Assembly: GCA_038030265.1 (NCBI GenBank)
Contig: CM075938.1
Span: 2,457,009-2,521,008 of the forward strand
Length of the DNA: 64,000 nucleotides
Direction of reading: 5' to 3'
DNA from: Corythucha ciliata
Lineage: Eukaryota > Arthropoda > Insecta > Hemiptera > Tingidae
The stretch's first letter is position 1, and every line of letters begins with the position of its first letter. Made by a program: the position numbers and the translations under genes. Shown one piece after another: positions 21,640 to 32,186 of the stretch. The notes beneath the pieces were generated by a model. That model was not told the DNA's origin. It ran no database searches and saw only the letters and a program-made list of their open reading frames with translations.

Positions 21640-24029
21640 GTAATGCTCCAAAATGGAACGGCACGTCCATCCGACAGCTCGTGGTCGTCACCTCTTCACA
21701 TCGTCAAGACAAAAGGAGGCAGCGGTTGGAGACCGTGCGGCGATTATCGCGCACTCAACTCCAGAACCATCTCGGATAGGTATCCAGTCAAGCATATTCA
21801 TGATTTTTTTTTCACTCTCATCGATCTCGTCAAAGCCTACCAGCAAATCCCGGTACATCCTGACGAGGTGTGCAAAACCGCTATAAGCACTCCATTTGGG
21901 CTTTTCGAATTCCCCTTCATGACTTTTGGTCTTCGAAACGCAGCCCAGACATTCCAAAGGTTCATGAAAGAAGTAACTCGTGGTCTTAATTTTGTTTTCG
22001 TTTACATAGATGATATTCTCGTGTTTTCAAAAAACGAAGAAGAACACGCCGAACACCTCGATATTCTTTTCCGTCGTCTGTCTCAATTTGGCGTTGTTGT
22101 CAATCCAGCGAAGTGTATTTTCGCCCAGTCAGAACTCGTTTTCCTCGGCTACCAAGTGTCCGGCTCAGGAATCTCGCCTCCTGCCGATCGCGTTGAAGCT
22201 ATCGTCTCGTTTCCGAAACCCCACACTGTATCAGAGCTTCGTCGTTTCCTGGGTATGCTTAATTTTTACAGGCATCACATTCCCATGGCCGCTGAAGCCC
22301 AAGCCCCACTTCATGGCATCCTTGGCTGGTCCCAAGTCAAAAGGCTCGGCAAAAATAACTTGGACTCCTCTGCTCGAAAACGCGTTTCAAACGTGTAAAG
22401 ACAGCCTTTCGCGGTCCATCCTTCTCTGTTTCCCCAAGCCCGAAGCCCCTCTAGCCTTGTTCACAGATGTTTCCTTGAAAGCAATCGGAGCCGTTATCCA
22501 ACAATTCGTAGACAACGCTTGGCAGCCACTGGTTTTCTTTTCCAAAAAGTTGTCGCCACGGCATTCCGATTGGCCACCCTTTTATAGAGAACTTCTGGCA
22601 GTTTATGAAGGCGTTCACCACTTTCGCCATGACTTGGAAGGGCAAGTGTTCACGATCTACACGGACCACAAGCCACTAACCTTCGTCTTTTCCCAAAAAC
22701 GTGACAAAATGCCTCCGGTTCAACGCAACCAACTCATTTTTATTTCACAGTTTTCAACTGATAATCGGCACATCAGTGGATCAGAAAACGTCGTGGCTGA
22801 TTTTCTATCCATGGTCGAAGCAGTTTCTCATTCGGTCGATTACAAAGCCATCACAAGGCTGCACCTTGAAACACTGGCTGCAATCAGGTGACACCGGTTT
22901 AAAATTGCAAAATGTACATTTTCCAGGTGACAACTTCAAGTTATACTGCGACGTGTCAACCGGTCGCCCTCGCCCCTTCGTACCTTCCCCTTGTCGTCGT
23001 CAGATTTTTCACCTTATTCATAATCTGAGTCATCCCGGTGTCCGAGCAACGGTTAAATTGGTCACGGATCGTTTTGTCTGGCCATCTGTTAAGAAAGACA
23101 TCCAGTCGTGGACTCGATCGTGTCTCGCTTGTCAGAGAACAAAAGTAACTCGTCATGTATCTTCTTCTTTGGGACACATTGATCTTCCTTCATCTCGTTT
23201 TTCACATGTCCACATCGACATTATCGGTCCCCTTCCCTCTTCGGACGATTTTAAATATTGTCTCACGTGTATTGATAGATTCACTCGTTGGCCCGAAGTC
23301 ATCCCGTTAAAAGACATTCACGCTGAAACCGTTGCTCAGGCCTTTGTTTCAGGTTGGATTTCTCGTTTTGGCGTTCCGTCTCGATTGACAACCGACCGTG
23401 GCTCTCAATTCACGTCAAATCTTTTTCGAACCCTGTCTCAAGGGTTTGGCATCGAAGTCGCGCAAACAACCAGTTATCACCCTGCCTCTAATGGTCAAGT
23501 CGAGCGACTTCATCGACAACTGAAGGCCGCCATCGCGTGTTACGCCAACCCTCTTTGGGCTGAAACCCTTCCACTGATTTTGCTCGGCATTCGATCGGCT
23601 TTCAAAGAAGATCTTCAATCTACAGCCGCAGAACTTGTCTACGGAGAACCAGTACGCCTTCCGGGAGAATTTTTATGTGACCGTTACTCGGACGACTCGA
23701 CTGACGTATCTCACTTTCTGGACCGGCTACGTTGTCACTTCGTTAAATTACGCCCGATTCCAGCATCGCGTCATTCGAAACCGGGCTCTTTCGTTTTCAA
23801 AGAACTCGCCCATTGTACGCACGCTTTTCTTCGCGACGATGCTCCCCGACGACCCCTCCAGCCCCGCTACTCCGGACCCCATCCCATCCTCAGCCGGGAC
23901 TTATTGAAGAAAACCATCACCCTTCGAGTGGGAAGCAAAGCCTGCACGGTCTCGTTAGACCGGGTTAAACCGGCATACGGGTCGTTCTCACAAAAGATGC
24001 ACTATTTGAGTCACTGGACGATAAAATAA
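21640..24029 (+). pseudogene. pol: gypsy 2 reverse transcriptase, RNase H and integrase
   Basis: RT: PLHIVKTKGGSGWRPCGDYR, LIDLVKAYQQIPV, TFGLRNAAQTFQRFM and the catalytic FVYIDDILVF are in one frame, with about eight residues missing before LIDLVKAY. A frameshift at about 22310 leads to RNase H ([33 protein letters not shown]). Another at about 22880 leads to the integrase: the zinc finger H..H..C..C ([20 protein letters not shown]), then the core with [16 protein letters not shown] and [14 protein letters not shown], giving the D-D-E triad, ending at TAA 24027-24029. Order and residues are complete, only the frame is broken in at least two places. Confidence 0.85.
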
Positions 24030-24195
24030 TTCACGGTATAACTAGACGAATATTTTATCCCCCAATTATCATTATCATGTTGCTCTGCAGATGCATCACA
24101 TATATACGTTGCCAATGTATGGTTTATTCTTAGTTTTATCGAATTTAAAATGACTATGTAAATAATGTTTTTAAAGTTTTGTTTTAGTTTTTAGG

Positions 24196-25215
24196 TGTCA
24201 TAACTATAGTTAGTTTTAAGTTAATGAAGAAAATAAATTAAATTTAAGTCGTAACTCGAAAGAAAATTAGTAATAGCTGAGAAAGAAACTTCGCTCGCCC
24301 TCTATTGGAAAGACCCTGAATTCCTTCCTCAAGTCCCATCCTTTTCACGCAAGCCCCTACCACCACGAGCCGGGGTATATAAGCCGAGGTAACCAGACAC
24401 GAGAAAGAGAGAGTTGGTCTGAGCTAGTCTTGGCGCAATTGGAGACTAGAGTCGTGCGAAACCAACTGCCGCAAGTGACGAGTGCAAGTCGAGTACAAGC
24501 AGGGTAAGGAACCGAGCAGCAGAAAGCGCAAAAGGGTCAACGTCGCGAAACGTGCATAGTGTATTCTCCCAATCAAGAGCAAAGCCAAGTGTGGAGTCAG
24601 TCGGTTCTCAGTAGTGTCCGGGCTCGTGTATGCGCCACACCGTAAAAGTGCCTAACGCAAGTTGTCGGTCAGTGCAAGGTGGACTGTGCGCTAGAGTGTT
24701 TGTGCCGTACAAGCGACAGCCCGAAGGGAAATTCAACGCCGAGGCGCAGGCGCATTCTCCGACGCAACGGAGCACGTAGCGAACGCAGTACCCGCCCGAC
24801 GCTGCACAACGATACCTAATTACGTCGAACAACGTGCAAAGCAGCGATAACGCGCGGCTTATTGAACCAAGCGCGACACCCCAGACTCGAGCCGCTGCGC
24901 CCTGCGGCGCCCTTACTCGCATTCGACGGCCCAGGACAACCATTTCCCGACGCGGCTTACCCGGACGAGCTACCCGTCGCAGACATCGCCTATCGCACTC
25001 ATCGTGACGCAGTCACGCGGAATTGCCAGTTACCCCGGTCGCCGTATCGGTGAGTCACTCTCCTTTTCCCCCTCGTCCTCCTGTTCACTCGCATAACCTA
25101 AAAAATTCTTATAGCCAGCCCCGTATTTCCCCTCGCCTCCGAAGAGCGGCGAGCGAAGTTTCGAACCTAATTTCCGGACGAAGTCCTTTCGCATGTGGAT
25201 ATAAGAATTAGAACA
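24196..25215 (+). repeat. Candidate 3' LTR of gypsy 2
   Basis: The segment begins TGTCATAACTATAG and ends AATTAGAACA, i.e. TG...CA, right after the pol gene. It holds a TATA box (24376-24383) and a long GC-rich 5' leader-like part (24400-25060). Since the 5' LTR is missing, the borders cannot be confirmed by comparison. Open frames inside have no recognisable content. Confidence 0.35.
24376..24383 (+). promoter_or_regulatory. TATA box of the candidate LTR
   Basis: TATATAAG within GGGGTATATAAGCC is a good RNA polymerase II TATA box. Its place in the presumed U3 part, about 165 bases after the pol stop plus spacer, agrees with a retrotransposon promoter that would drive the next copy. Confidence 0.5.
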
Positions 25216-25565
25216 GTTTTTTTTTATTACTATTATTCTATTGTCTTTTTTTTCTATTTTTTTTTTATTATTTTAGTGTTATTCGTGTTCAAGAACCCGT
25301 TCCGTGAGACAATTATTTCATTATTTTAGTGTAAAAAATATAATTTTGTTCAACCATTCGAATCGCAAATTTATCTCCATTCCTCCACCCTCCCCGATTC
25401 CTAGAGTAACAAAACGTACCACAACTAATTTCTCATTAATCTGGCTGTCACTTAGTCTGAACGTGGGATTTGAGAATCTGCAGCTCCTAAACTAGTTCAT
25501 TTATTTTAGCCGGAAAAAATTATTTCATTTGCTGCACATCCCAACTTCACGTATGCAGATTAAAA
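25216..25565. other. No gene seen
   Basis: AT-rich sequence with T-runs near 25220 and 25255. No repeat unit, TIR or coding frame with recognisable content was found between the candidate LTR and the next DNA transposon. Confidence 0.4.
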
Positions 25566-25630
25566 ACTCGAGCGCTGGTACCCCTTTGATCCATCATGAT
25601 CGAATTTGTGCTGTCACCAAGGTTTGACCT

Positions 25631-26038
25631 CATTCATCTGGCCCGTCACGTTTCAACTTCCCTCTATCATGTGCAAAGTAATGTCAGTCTTCAAACATCA
25701 AAATTGGCAACACTGAAACCTTGCCTTGGCTCTTACGCGGGCTTTTTCCTCTCAGTTCTTCACCAGATCTCGAGGTGAGCAGAAGTTGATTTGAAAACTG
25801 GTAAGTGTTTTTATTAATCCTCATTCATCTGGCATGTTTTATTCCTCTTGAGTAGTAATTAAGGAAGCAGTGCTGCATGTGTTTGGTACCTTAGGTGATT
25901 ACAAAAAGTCACATTTCCTTTTCATTGGTTCAAGTAGCGTAGTTTTCGACATATTCAAGGCTTTGTAGTGAAATCTCATTCATCTGGATCCTAGAGAATT
26001 CAACAAGCCAGATGAATGATATACCTGCCAGATGAATG
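25631..26038. repeat. Left subterminal motif cluster of the unassigned transposon
   Basis: CATTCATCTGG occurs in direct orientation at 25631-25641, 25822-25832 and 25977-25987 and in inverted orientation (CCAGATGAATG) at 26008-26018 and 26028-26038, the last two only 20 bp apart. They lie in the 5' leader of the transposase gene. Such motifs are candidate transposase binding sites. Confidence 0.65.
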
Positions 26039-26074
26039 AAATAATAGTCGTTGGATGTTCCAGAACTCGAGACC

Positions 26075-28702
26075 ATGGCGCCCAATAAAAAAATGTCCAG
26101 AGATGAGAAACTCAGAAGAAAGAGGGAAGCTGAAAGGGCTCGATACGAGAGGATGAAAAACGACGCCGAAGCATTAGAGGAGCGAAGGAAGAAATTGCAT
26201 ACCAACTACGAAGATAGAAAGAGACGGAAGGCTGTGAAGATGGTGAGTGAAATGACTGAAAGGGAGAAAAGAAAGAAGAGAAAACAGTGGAGGCAGAACA
26301 GCAGGGCATACGCAGAGAGGAAGAGGAGTCAAAGAATAGTGACTGAATTTTTGGACCGTAATTCTCCCCCAAATTCAAGCGATGAGGATTCTTCACAACC
26401 AAGTACTCCTCCAGTGGCAGTCCGGCCATCGTCATCAAAACAAGCTAACTCGGGGCGGAAGAAAGTTCGAAGAGACAGATCGAAACTATTTCGGGAAAAT
26501 ATAAAACTCACTGAAATGAACAAAAAACTACAACGTGACAACTCTCGAATCAAACAGCGGTTTTACCGATTAAAAAGGAAAATTCAGTCACACGATTCTC
26601 CGTCAAAAGTAGTCAGCAACATTATGAGACAGGGTGCAAAAGTGGTCAGAAGACGATTGCTTCTGGCAGAAGCGGTCCAGGCAGATATTCATGACAAATA
26701 TCGGCAGTTAAAATCCCACAAAAGCAAATCGATTTTCCGAGAATTCATTGCTGGAAATCAACGTCAGTTGCGTAAATACCGATTGATTAACACCTTCCAC
26801 ACTTTCAGCGAATGTATTTTTAGGCGGCGACCTGCGACAAACAACCGGAATGTAGCTCGAAAAATGAAGGCAATTAATGACTTTGTTCGTCGGGATGTTG
26901 GAGTTTTTTTGAACAAGACGACGTTACCAAATGCTGTCCAGGGAAAAGAGACACCATAACATTCAAGAAATTGAAGAAACAAAAAAGGTTGCTGAATGAT
27001 TCCCTAAAGAACTTACACGGCCGGTTCAATAAGTCACGCGTACAATTTAAGTTACTCCTCGTTTTGCCGCTTAAGGCCATTTTGGGCAGTCGTTCCAAAA
27101 GTGAGTGAACGGGACACGTGCAAATGTCTGGTCTACGAAAATATATCACTTGTGATTGGAACTCTCCATCGCTACAAAGTCATCGCAGAAAATAGCACTA
27201 CGGCAGTTTTGAGTAAGGTATGCTGTGATCCAATGAACGCCAACTGTTTGTTTCGAAAATGCACGTGTTGCTAGCATAAAACTACTCATTACAGAACCTT
27301 TGATGGCGCTCTCCAAGTGCAGTATCACCAGTGGATCAATACAAAAGCTGATTACATGGATAAGAACACCAAGACACGCAAAACTGTGAAAAAGATTAAA
27401 AAAGAGCAACTTACGGCGACCCTTTATGACCTCGTTCATATTTTCGAAGATAAGCTGGAAAGCTTTTTCCAACACGTTGGTAGCATACGTCACCAAAATG
27501 CACAAGCAGCTCACCTGAAACGTTTCCTCACCGTTGGTGATGTTTTGATCACTGCAGACTTCAGTGAAAACTACTGCTTGAAATATGGAACTGAAGTGCA
27601 GTCGTTCCATTTTGGGGGCAGTAGGCAACAGATTTCACTGCATACTGTTGTAGTGTATTTCAAAACTGAGCACTTCGGGCCGGTTAAAAGCAAAAGTATT
27701 TGCACAATGTCTGATGTTCTGGACCACGACGCACCATCAGTTTGGGCCCACATGCAACCCGTGTTTGAATTTATTAAATCATTAAAACAAAAGATTCAAA
27801 ATTGCCACTTTCTTACTGATGGCCCCAGTGCTCAATATAAAAATAAAACTGTATTCTATTTGTTATGTAATGCACTGGTTCATCATTTCCCGGATGTGAA
27901 ATTCGCCACCTGGAACTACCATGTCTCAGGACACGGCAAAGGAGCTGCAGACGGCGTGGGTGGATGCCTCAAGCGGACAGCCGACGGGCTGGTGGCTCAA
28001 GGTAAGGACATCGCCACGTTTGACGCGTTGACTTCGGCACTACGGGCTGAATGCAGAAACATCCTCATTCATGTCGTCACAGGAGACGATATTTCGGCTG
28101 TGAGGAACATCCTGCCTAACAACTTAAAGACATTCAAAGGGACGCTTCAAGTTCACCAGGTGGTGTATTCCAACGAAGAACCAACGAAGATTAAACTCAA
28201 TAAGCTAAGTTGCTTCGAGTGCTTCGAATGCTCCAAATTCAAGATCGGCGAGCATAGTCCATTTCAAGAGGAAATAACTGTACCACCAATCGAGGGCATT
28301 GACCCAACTCAAGTACTGGAAATCACCTCTCATGAAGTGAACGAGTTTCCCGGACACCATGAGCCCTCGGAGGAAACGGTCGCGACAGTAGAAGATGTCG
28401 AATCCATTGCCCCCGAGCATCTCAAAACGGCCGAAGAACTCGAAGTAAATGATTACGTTCTAGTCAGATTCTTAGTCAAAAAGAAGTTTGTATTCTACAT
28501 TGGGATGGTTTCCTCGAAATTTAGCCAGAATGATTACGACGTTTCATTTTTAAGGAAAAAAAATAATTATTACATATTTCCCTCTGTTATCGATTTGTCC
28601 AGCGTTATACTTTCGGACGTGGTAGCGAAATTGCGCCCACCTGCAATAACGAGGAATAGATATTTTTTCAAGGAAAATTTAAAAGAGTTCAATGTTCGTT
28701 AA
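26075..28702 (+). pseudogene. Putative transposase, unassigned superfamily (basic coiled-coil N terminus, zinc cluster, RNase-H-like core)
   Basis: From ATG 26075 the protein has a K/R-rich helical start (MSRDEKLRRKREAERARYE, EREKRKKRKQWRQNSRAY), a Ser/Pro linker and a second basic coiled coil. After two frameshifts (about 26957, probably a 2-bp GA duplication, and about 27045) comes ERDTCKCLVYEN and a cysteine cluster CCDPMNANCLFRKCTCC with an in-frame TAG right after it. Then an RNase-H-like core: LITADFSENYCLKYGTEVQS, a 40-residue beta region, CHFLTDGPSAQYKNKTVF, and HVSGHGKGAADGVGG. The C terminus looks like an SH3/Tudor-like barrel (EVNDYVLVRFLVKKKFVFYIG). I know similar uncharacterised repeated proteins from arthropods and cnidarians but no accepted name. 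Acidic residues D (ADFSENY) and D (TDGPSAQ) are candidates for catalysis. Confidence 0.65.
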
Positions 28703-29136
28703 TACAGAAACAATCATTCTTAAATGAGGGTGCTGAAATGATTTAGTAAAACAATTGAAGGTGGGCGGAATTTCGCTGTATTTTTTCAAGGTACAGTTTT
28801 AAAATTTTTTTTTAAAGATTTTTAAATGTGTGAGTCGTTTTCTGAAGTTCCTTTTAAAAGTTACTCTGATTTTTGTAGGTGCTTAAATGAGTTACTCGAA
28901 AAGACTAAATTCACTTTTGGAATATTTCAATTCCAATATAAGTGTGACTACTTGAAAGGCTGTGTAATTTGATTGAATAGAAAGATAAAATTATTACTTT
29001 TTTTAACAATCCGGGCTTTTAATTACCTTCTCCTTTTAAAAGAATGGTGACGACATGATGTACTGAACGAATTTAAATCCAAATTTATTCTTTGAACAAA
29101 TTCTACGAAATGAAGTGTTCCATTTTACATCGAATT

Positions 29137-29218
29137 CATTAATCTGGCTTCATTTTCATTAATCTGTCCTCAATCTCATTAATCTGGATGCTTCAAATTT
29201 TCAAATTCATGTATCTGG
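29137..29218. repeat. Right subterminal motif cluster of the unassigned transposon
   Basis: CATTAATCTGG at 29137-29147 and 29177-29187, with variants at 29157-29167 (CATTAATCTGT) and 29208-29218 (CATGTATCTGG). Spacing is 20, 20 and 31 bp. They mirror the left cluster with one base change (TAAT for TCAT). Confidence 0.6.
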
Positions 29219-29285
29219 GGTTGCATCATTTTTGATGAATTGCTGCTGTCACAAATTGTTCAGAGACCCCAGCACAGGCGATTTT

Positions 29286-29829
29286 GATAAAGAAATCAAA
29301 AATTGGACACAGTTAACAAGCAGAAAATTCCTGCCTAAAAAAGTGCAACTTTTGTGAGAACGACCCATGCCTTGAATCACGGCGGCCGAGTCACCGCGTT
29401 CGTTTCTTAACGCCGCCGGCCACATCGACTGCGTAGGGGGGTGATGTGGCGTCATTGTCACATTTTATGATTTTATAAACCACCACGAGAAAACAGATGG
29501 TAAATAAAAAAAAATCACTTGGCACTTGGAACTTGACGAGAAAAAGAAGTTTGTCCTTGTTTTTACATTTTCGTTTCTTTTTTATTTCATTCAATAAATT
29601 CCGTTCGTTTTACTGTCGTTCCTAAACGGTTTAATTATAATTCCTAAACTATCAATTTGAAATATTCAACACGATCGATGAATTAAATAATGGACACAAT
29701 TTGATCAATAAGACACTCGCTAAAACTCGAAATAATCGAAGAGAAATGAATCTTCGAATACATCCTCGTCAATTTGTTTAAAAAATTAATTTAAAAATAA
29801 CCAAATTGAATTTCGAAAAAATGGCGAAG
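29286..29829. other. No gene seen
   Basis: Contains a GC-richer piece (29370-29450, GGCGGCCGAG...GCCGCCGGCC) and otherwise AT-rich DNA. Short frames here have no recognisable content. Confidence 0.4.
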
Positions 29830-31214
29830 AAATCGCTGCTAAAATTAAGGCAAATCACGAATGAAATTGACAAAAAGCGCTAATTAGCGGCTAAAATTTG
29901 ACAAAAGGTTAATTCTCGGCAGAAATAGGAAAGAATCACTAATTAACATGGGCTTAAAATTGAGTAAAATCGCTAATTCGCGGATAAAGTCTAGAACAAA
30001 CAATAATTTGCAGATACAAAAATGAAAATACCGCTAATTTAGTAGGTAGCTAAAATTGAGAGAAACCCTAATTCGAGGCTAAAATTTAGGAAAACGCTGA
30101 CTAACTGGTCAAATTTTGGAAAGTGTGAATCCGTGGCCTCTGAAGGCAACTTCGGGCTTAAAACTGGAAAAATGCGCTAATTTTTCCACTAAGAGTGGAA
30201 AAAAATTATAATGCAGAGCGAAAATGTTTAAAAAACTGCTAATTTTCTGTCATTATTGAAAAAAATCACGCTGGCACGGGTATAACTCTAAGAGAAACTC
30301 TAGTTTGTTGCTCAAATTGAGGAAAAGTGCTAATTAACTGCTAAAAAAGGCTAAACATCGCTATAATCAGCAGAAAAAAATCGCTTTCAAGGAATTAAAA
30401 ACGCTATTTCGCCTTTCGCTGCAAAAATTGATGAACGCGCATAAAGTGCAGAAAAAAATTCTAATACGCGGTTAAAATTGAAACAATAGATTAGCGGCTT
30501 AAATGTAGGAAAGGCAAATCCGTGGACTCTGAACTCAACTTCGGGCTTAAAACTCGGAAAAAGCGCTAATCCATAGCACCAATTTTAAAATAATTTGCTA
30601 ATTTGCTGCCATTAATGAGAAAAATCACTAATTAGCATGGCTAATTGATTAAAAACGCCATTTGCAGTTAAAATCGGGGAAAAGATTTAATTCACTGCTA
30701 AAAAGGTAAAACATCCCAAATTTGCAGCAAAAACAGAGGAAAACGCCAATTCAAAGTCACGACCAAGAAAAATCGCTTTTACGGAATAAAAACGCTACGT
30801 CGCTGCTAAAATTGACGACATTCATACTAATATGAGGAAATATTGCAAAAAAATATCTAATTCACGGCTAAAATTGAAGAAATTATAATTTTCGGCTGTG
30901 GTTGAAAGTACGCCAGTCCGAGGCATCTGCCTTTTGTTCGGGGCTAAAACTGAGAAAAACGCTTCCACGGTTGAAAGTGAACAAAAAAAATATATAATGC
31001 GGGGCAGAAATGTTCAAAAACCCACTAATTTGCGGCTGATTTGAGAAAAATCACTAACTAGCCCGCCTAAAATTTAGAGAAACGATACTTTTTTCTCAAA
31101 TTGGGAACAAGTGGTAATTCGCTGCTAAAAAAGGTAAAACATAGCTATAAGTTGCAGCAAAAATTGAGGAAAACTCCAATTCGCGGCTAAAATTGAGGAA
31201 ACTCACAAATTCGT
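29830..31214 (-). repeat. Degenerate ~30-bp satellite, block 4, opposite strand
   Basis: The same unit as in blocks 1-3 but reversed: GCTAATTCGCGGCTAAAATTGAGAAAAA-type units (written here in pieces: GCTAATTCGCGG, CTAAAATTGAG, AAAAAC) run through the whole stretch. Clear examples are near 29980, 30050 and 31180. The reversal relative to 4.8-19.2 kb points to an inversion or to independent array seeding. Confidence 0.8.
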
Positions 31215-31947
31215 GCGTATCAAGCATTGCAGTCCAATCTGACATTTGTTATTAGGTGATTGTGGACGGGAATAATCACAAGCGGATGGTGTCTTGGAGA
31301 AGACGGGGTTTAAGCCTCTGCGAGATCTGTTGTCCTAATGAATAGTGGACTGCTCGTGACACCTCAGCTAGGTTGCGGTGAAACCTGGAGAACTTTGTTT
31401 CGATGTATTCTTTTATTGTAGGCAAGGCCATTTTCTTGTGTAGTTGGGTGTTGCGGATGAACCATGGCGCATTTACTGCCATTCGAAGGACTTTGTTCTG
31501 GATGGTTTGCTATTTTTGTATTTTGGATGCGGCTGCTGCTCCCCATATCTCACTGCCGTACAATATTAGAGGGCGGATTAGCAACGTGTATACCATCGTA
31601 CAGAACCGTGGTTTTAGATCGTTTTTTTTTCTGTTTAGGATGGCGTAGAGTAGCCGCAGTCTCAAATATCCATCTCTGATTTTGTTGGTTATGTGTTTCT
31701 CCCAGGTTAGCCTTCTATCTAAATGAATCCCGAGGTAGCGCACAGATTGCTTTTTGTCGTTCCATTTTACGATGCTGTTGCCTATGCTTAGTTCGGTAGG
31801 TTCCTTTGGGAAGCGGAGAGTAAATACCTTGGCCTGGCATTTAGCTGAATTTAGTATTATCTTCCACTTATTCACGTATAGTGCGACCTTCTCAAGTGCG
31901 ATTTAGGCCTTTTCGGGGTCCAGGAACACGAATCTGGTGACAGCTAA
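31215..31947 (-). pseudogene. Jockey element 2, 3' fragment with internal deletion
   Basis: On the minus strand the frame gives FLDPEKA (RT block with the catalytic D) joined directly to ALEKVALY.NKWKIILNSAKCQAKVFTL, so the blocks between, including YADD, are deleted. Then come SVRYLGIHLDRRLTWEKH, LLIRPLILYGSEIWGAAA, a frameshift at about 31510, and the C-terminal NAPWFIRNTQLHKKM to the stop at 31276-31278. The last ~60 bases to GCGTATCAAG at 31215 are shared with element copy 3 at 58.5 kb, and neither copy has a poly(A) tail. Confidence 0.8.
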
Positions 31948-32145
31948 TTTTTTTTTTTTTTTGCCGTTACCAAACTTCCTTCCCTACGGGAACATGGAAG
32001 TAATACTAAGAAAAACCGTATCTCGAAGGGTTTTGACTTTCGGACCATGGGTTATGGGGTGTTTTCGATCGCAAATGAGGTCTAATTTTACCCAATTTTT
32101 TTTTTCTTTACACTTATACCCTTCCACCCTGTATATTTAAAGAAT
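31948..32145. repeat. MITE-like repeat ending CACCCTGTATATT
   Basis: The segment starts with a T-run and contains AACCGTATCTCGAAGG, TTTCGATCGCAAATGAGGT and ends CCACCCTGTATATT. The equivalent position downstream of P450 copy 2 (55600-55735) has a diverged relative with ATATCTCGAAAACC, TTTCGATCACAAATGAGGT and ACACCCTGTATATT. It was therefore present before the P450 duplication, and ends in the ACAGGGTG-type terminus common in insect mariner-like MITEs. Confidence 0.5.
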
Positions 32146-32186
32146 AAACAATTTCTACTTCCTACTACTAATATTTTTATCTCGTT

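Larger units (their letters stand above)
20870..25215 (+). mobile_element. Ty3/gypsy retrotransposon 2 (CsRn1/Kabuki-like), 5'-truncated
   Basis: A gag end with the unusual CHCC-type zinc finger, protease, RT, RNase H and integrase follow in order on the plus strand and end at 24029. The finger pattern (CWYHSRF...KATKCVQPC) and the protease tail GSDFLANYHLLPD place it with CsRn1/Kabuki-type gypsy elements. The 5' LTR and most of gag are absent; the element starts abruptly in the second repeat array. A candidate 3' LTR lies at 24196-25215. Several frameshifts and small deletions are present, so it is inactive. Confidence 0.8.
25566..29285 (+). mobile_element. DNA transposon with unassigned RNase-H-like transposase
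   Basis: A decayed transposase gene (26075-28702) is bracketed by clusters of an 11-bp subterminal motif CATTMATCTGG: five copies at 25631-26038 and four at 29137-29218. Outermost sequences show a weak inverted similarity (left GCTGGTACCCCTTTGATCC; right, reverse complement, GCTGGGGTCTCTGAACAATT), both followed by AATTTGTG, so the ends are set there only approximately. Clustered subterminal motifs around a transposase gene are a general feature of cut-and-paste elements. I could not find a target duplication, and I cannot put it into a named superfamily. Confidence 0.65.

Noticed and set aside
24608..25211. Open frames in the GC-rich part after gypsy 2
   Set aside because: They have compositionally biased, non-family protein sequence and lie in the presumed LTR; GC-rich DNA gives long frames by chance.
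26075..26959. bZIP-like host transcription factor
   Set aside because: The basic coiled-coil looks so at first, but the same gene continues through frameshifts into a transposase-like core and is flanked by transposon motif clusters.
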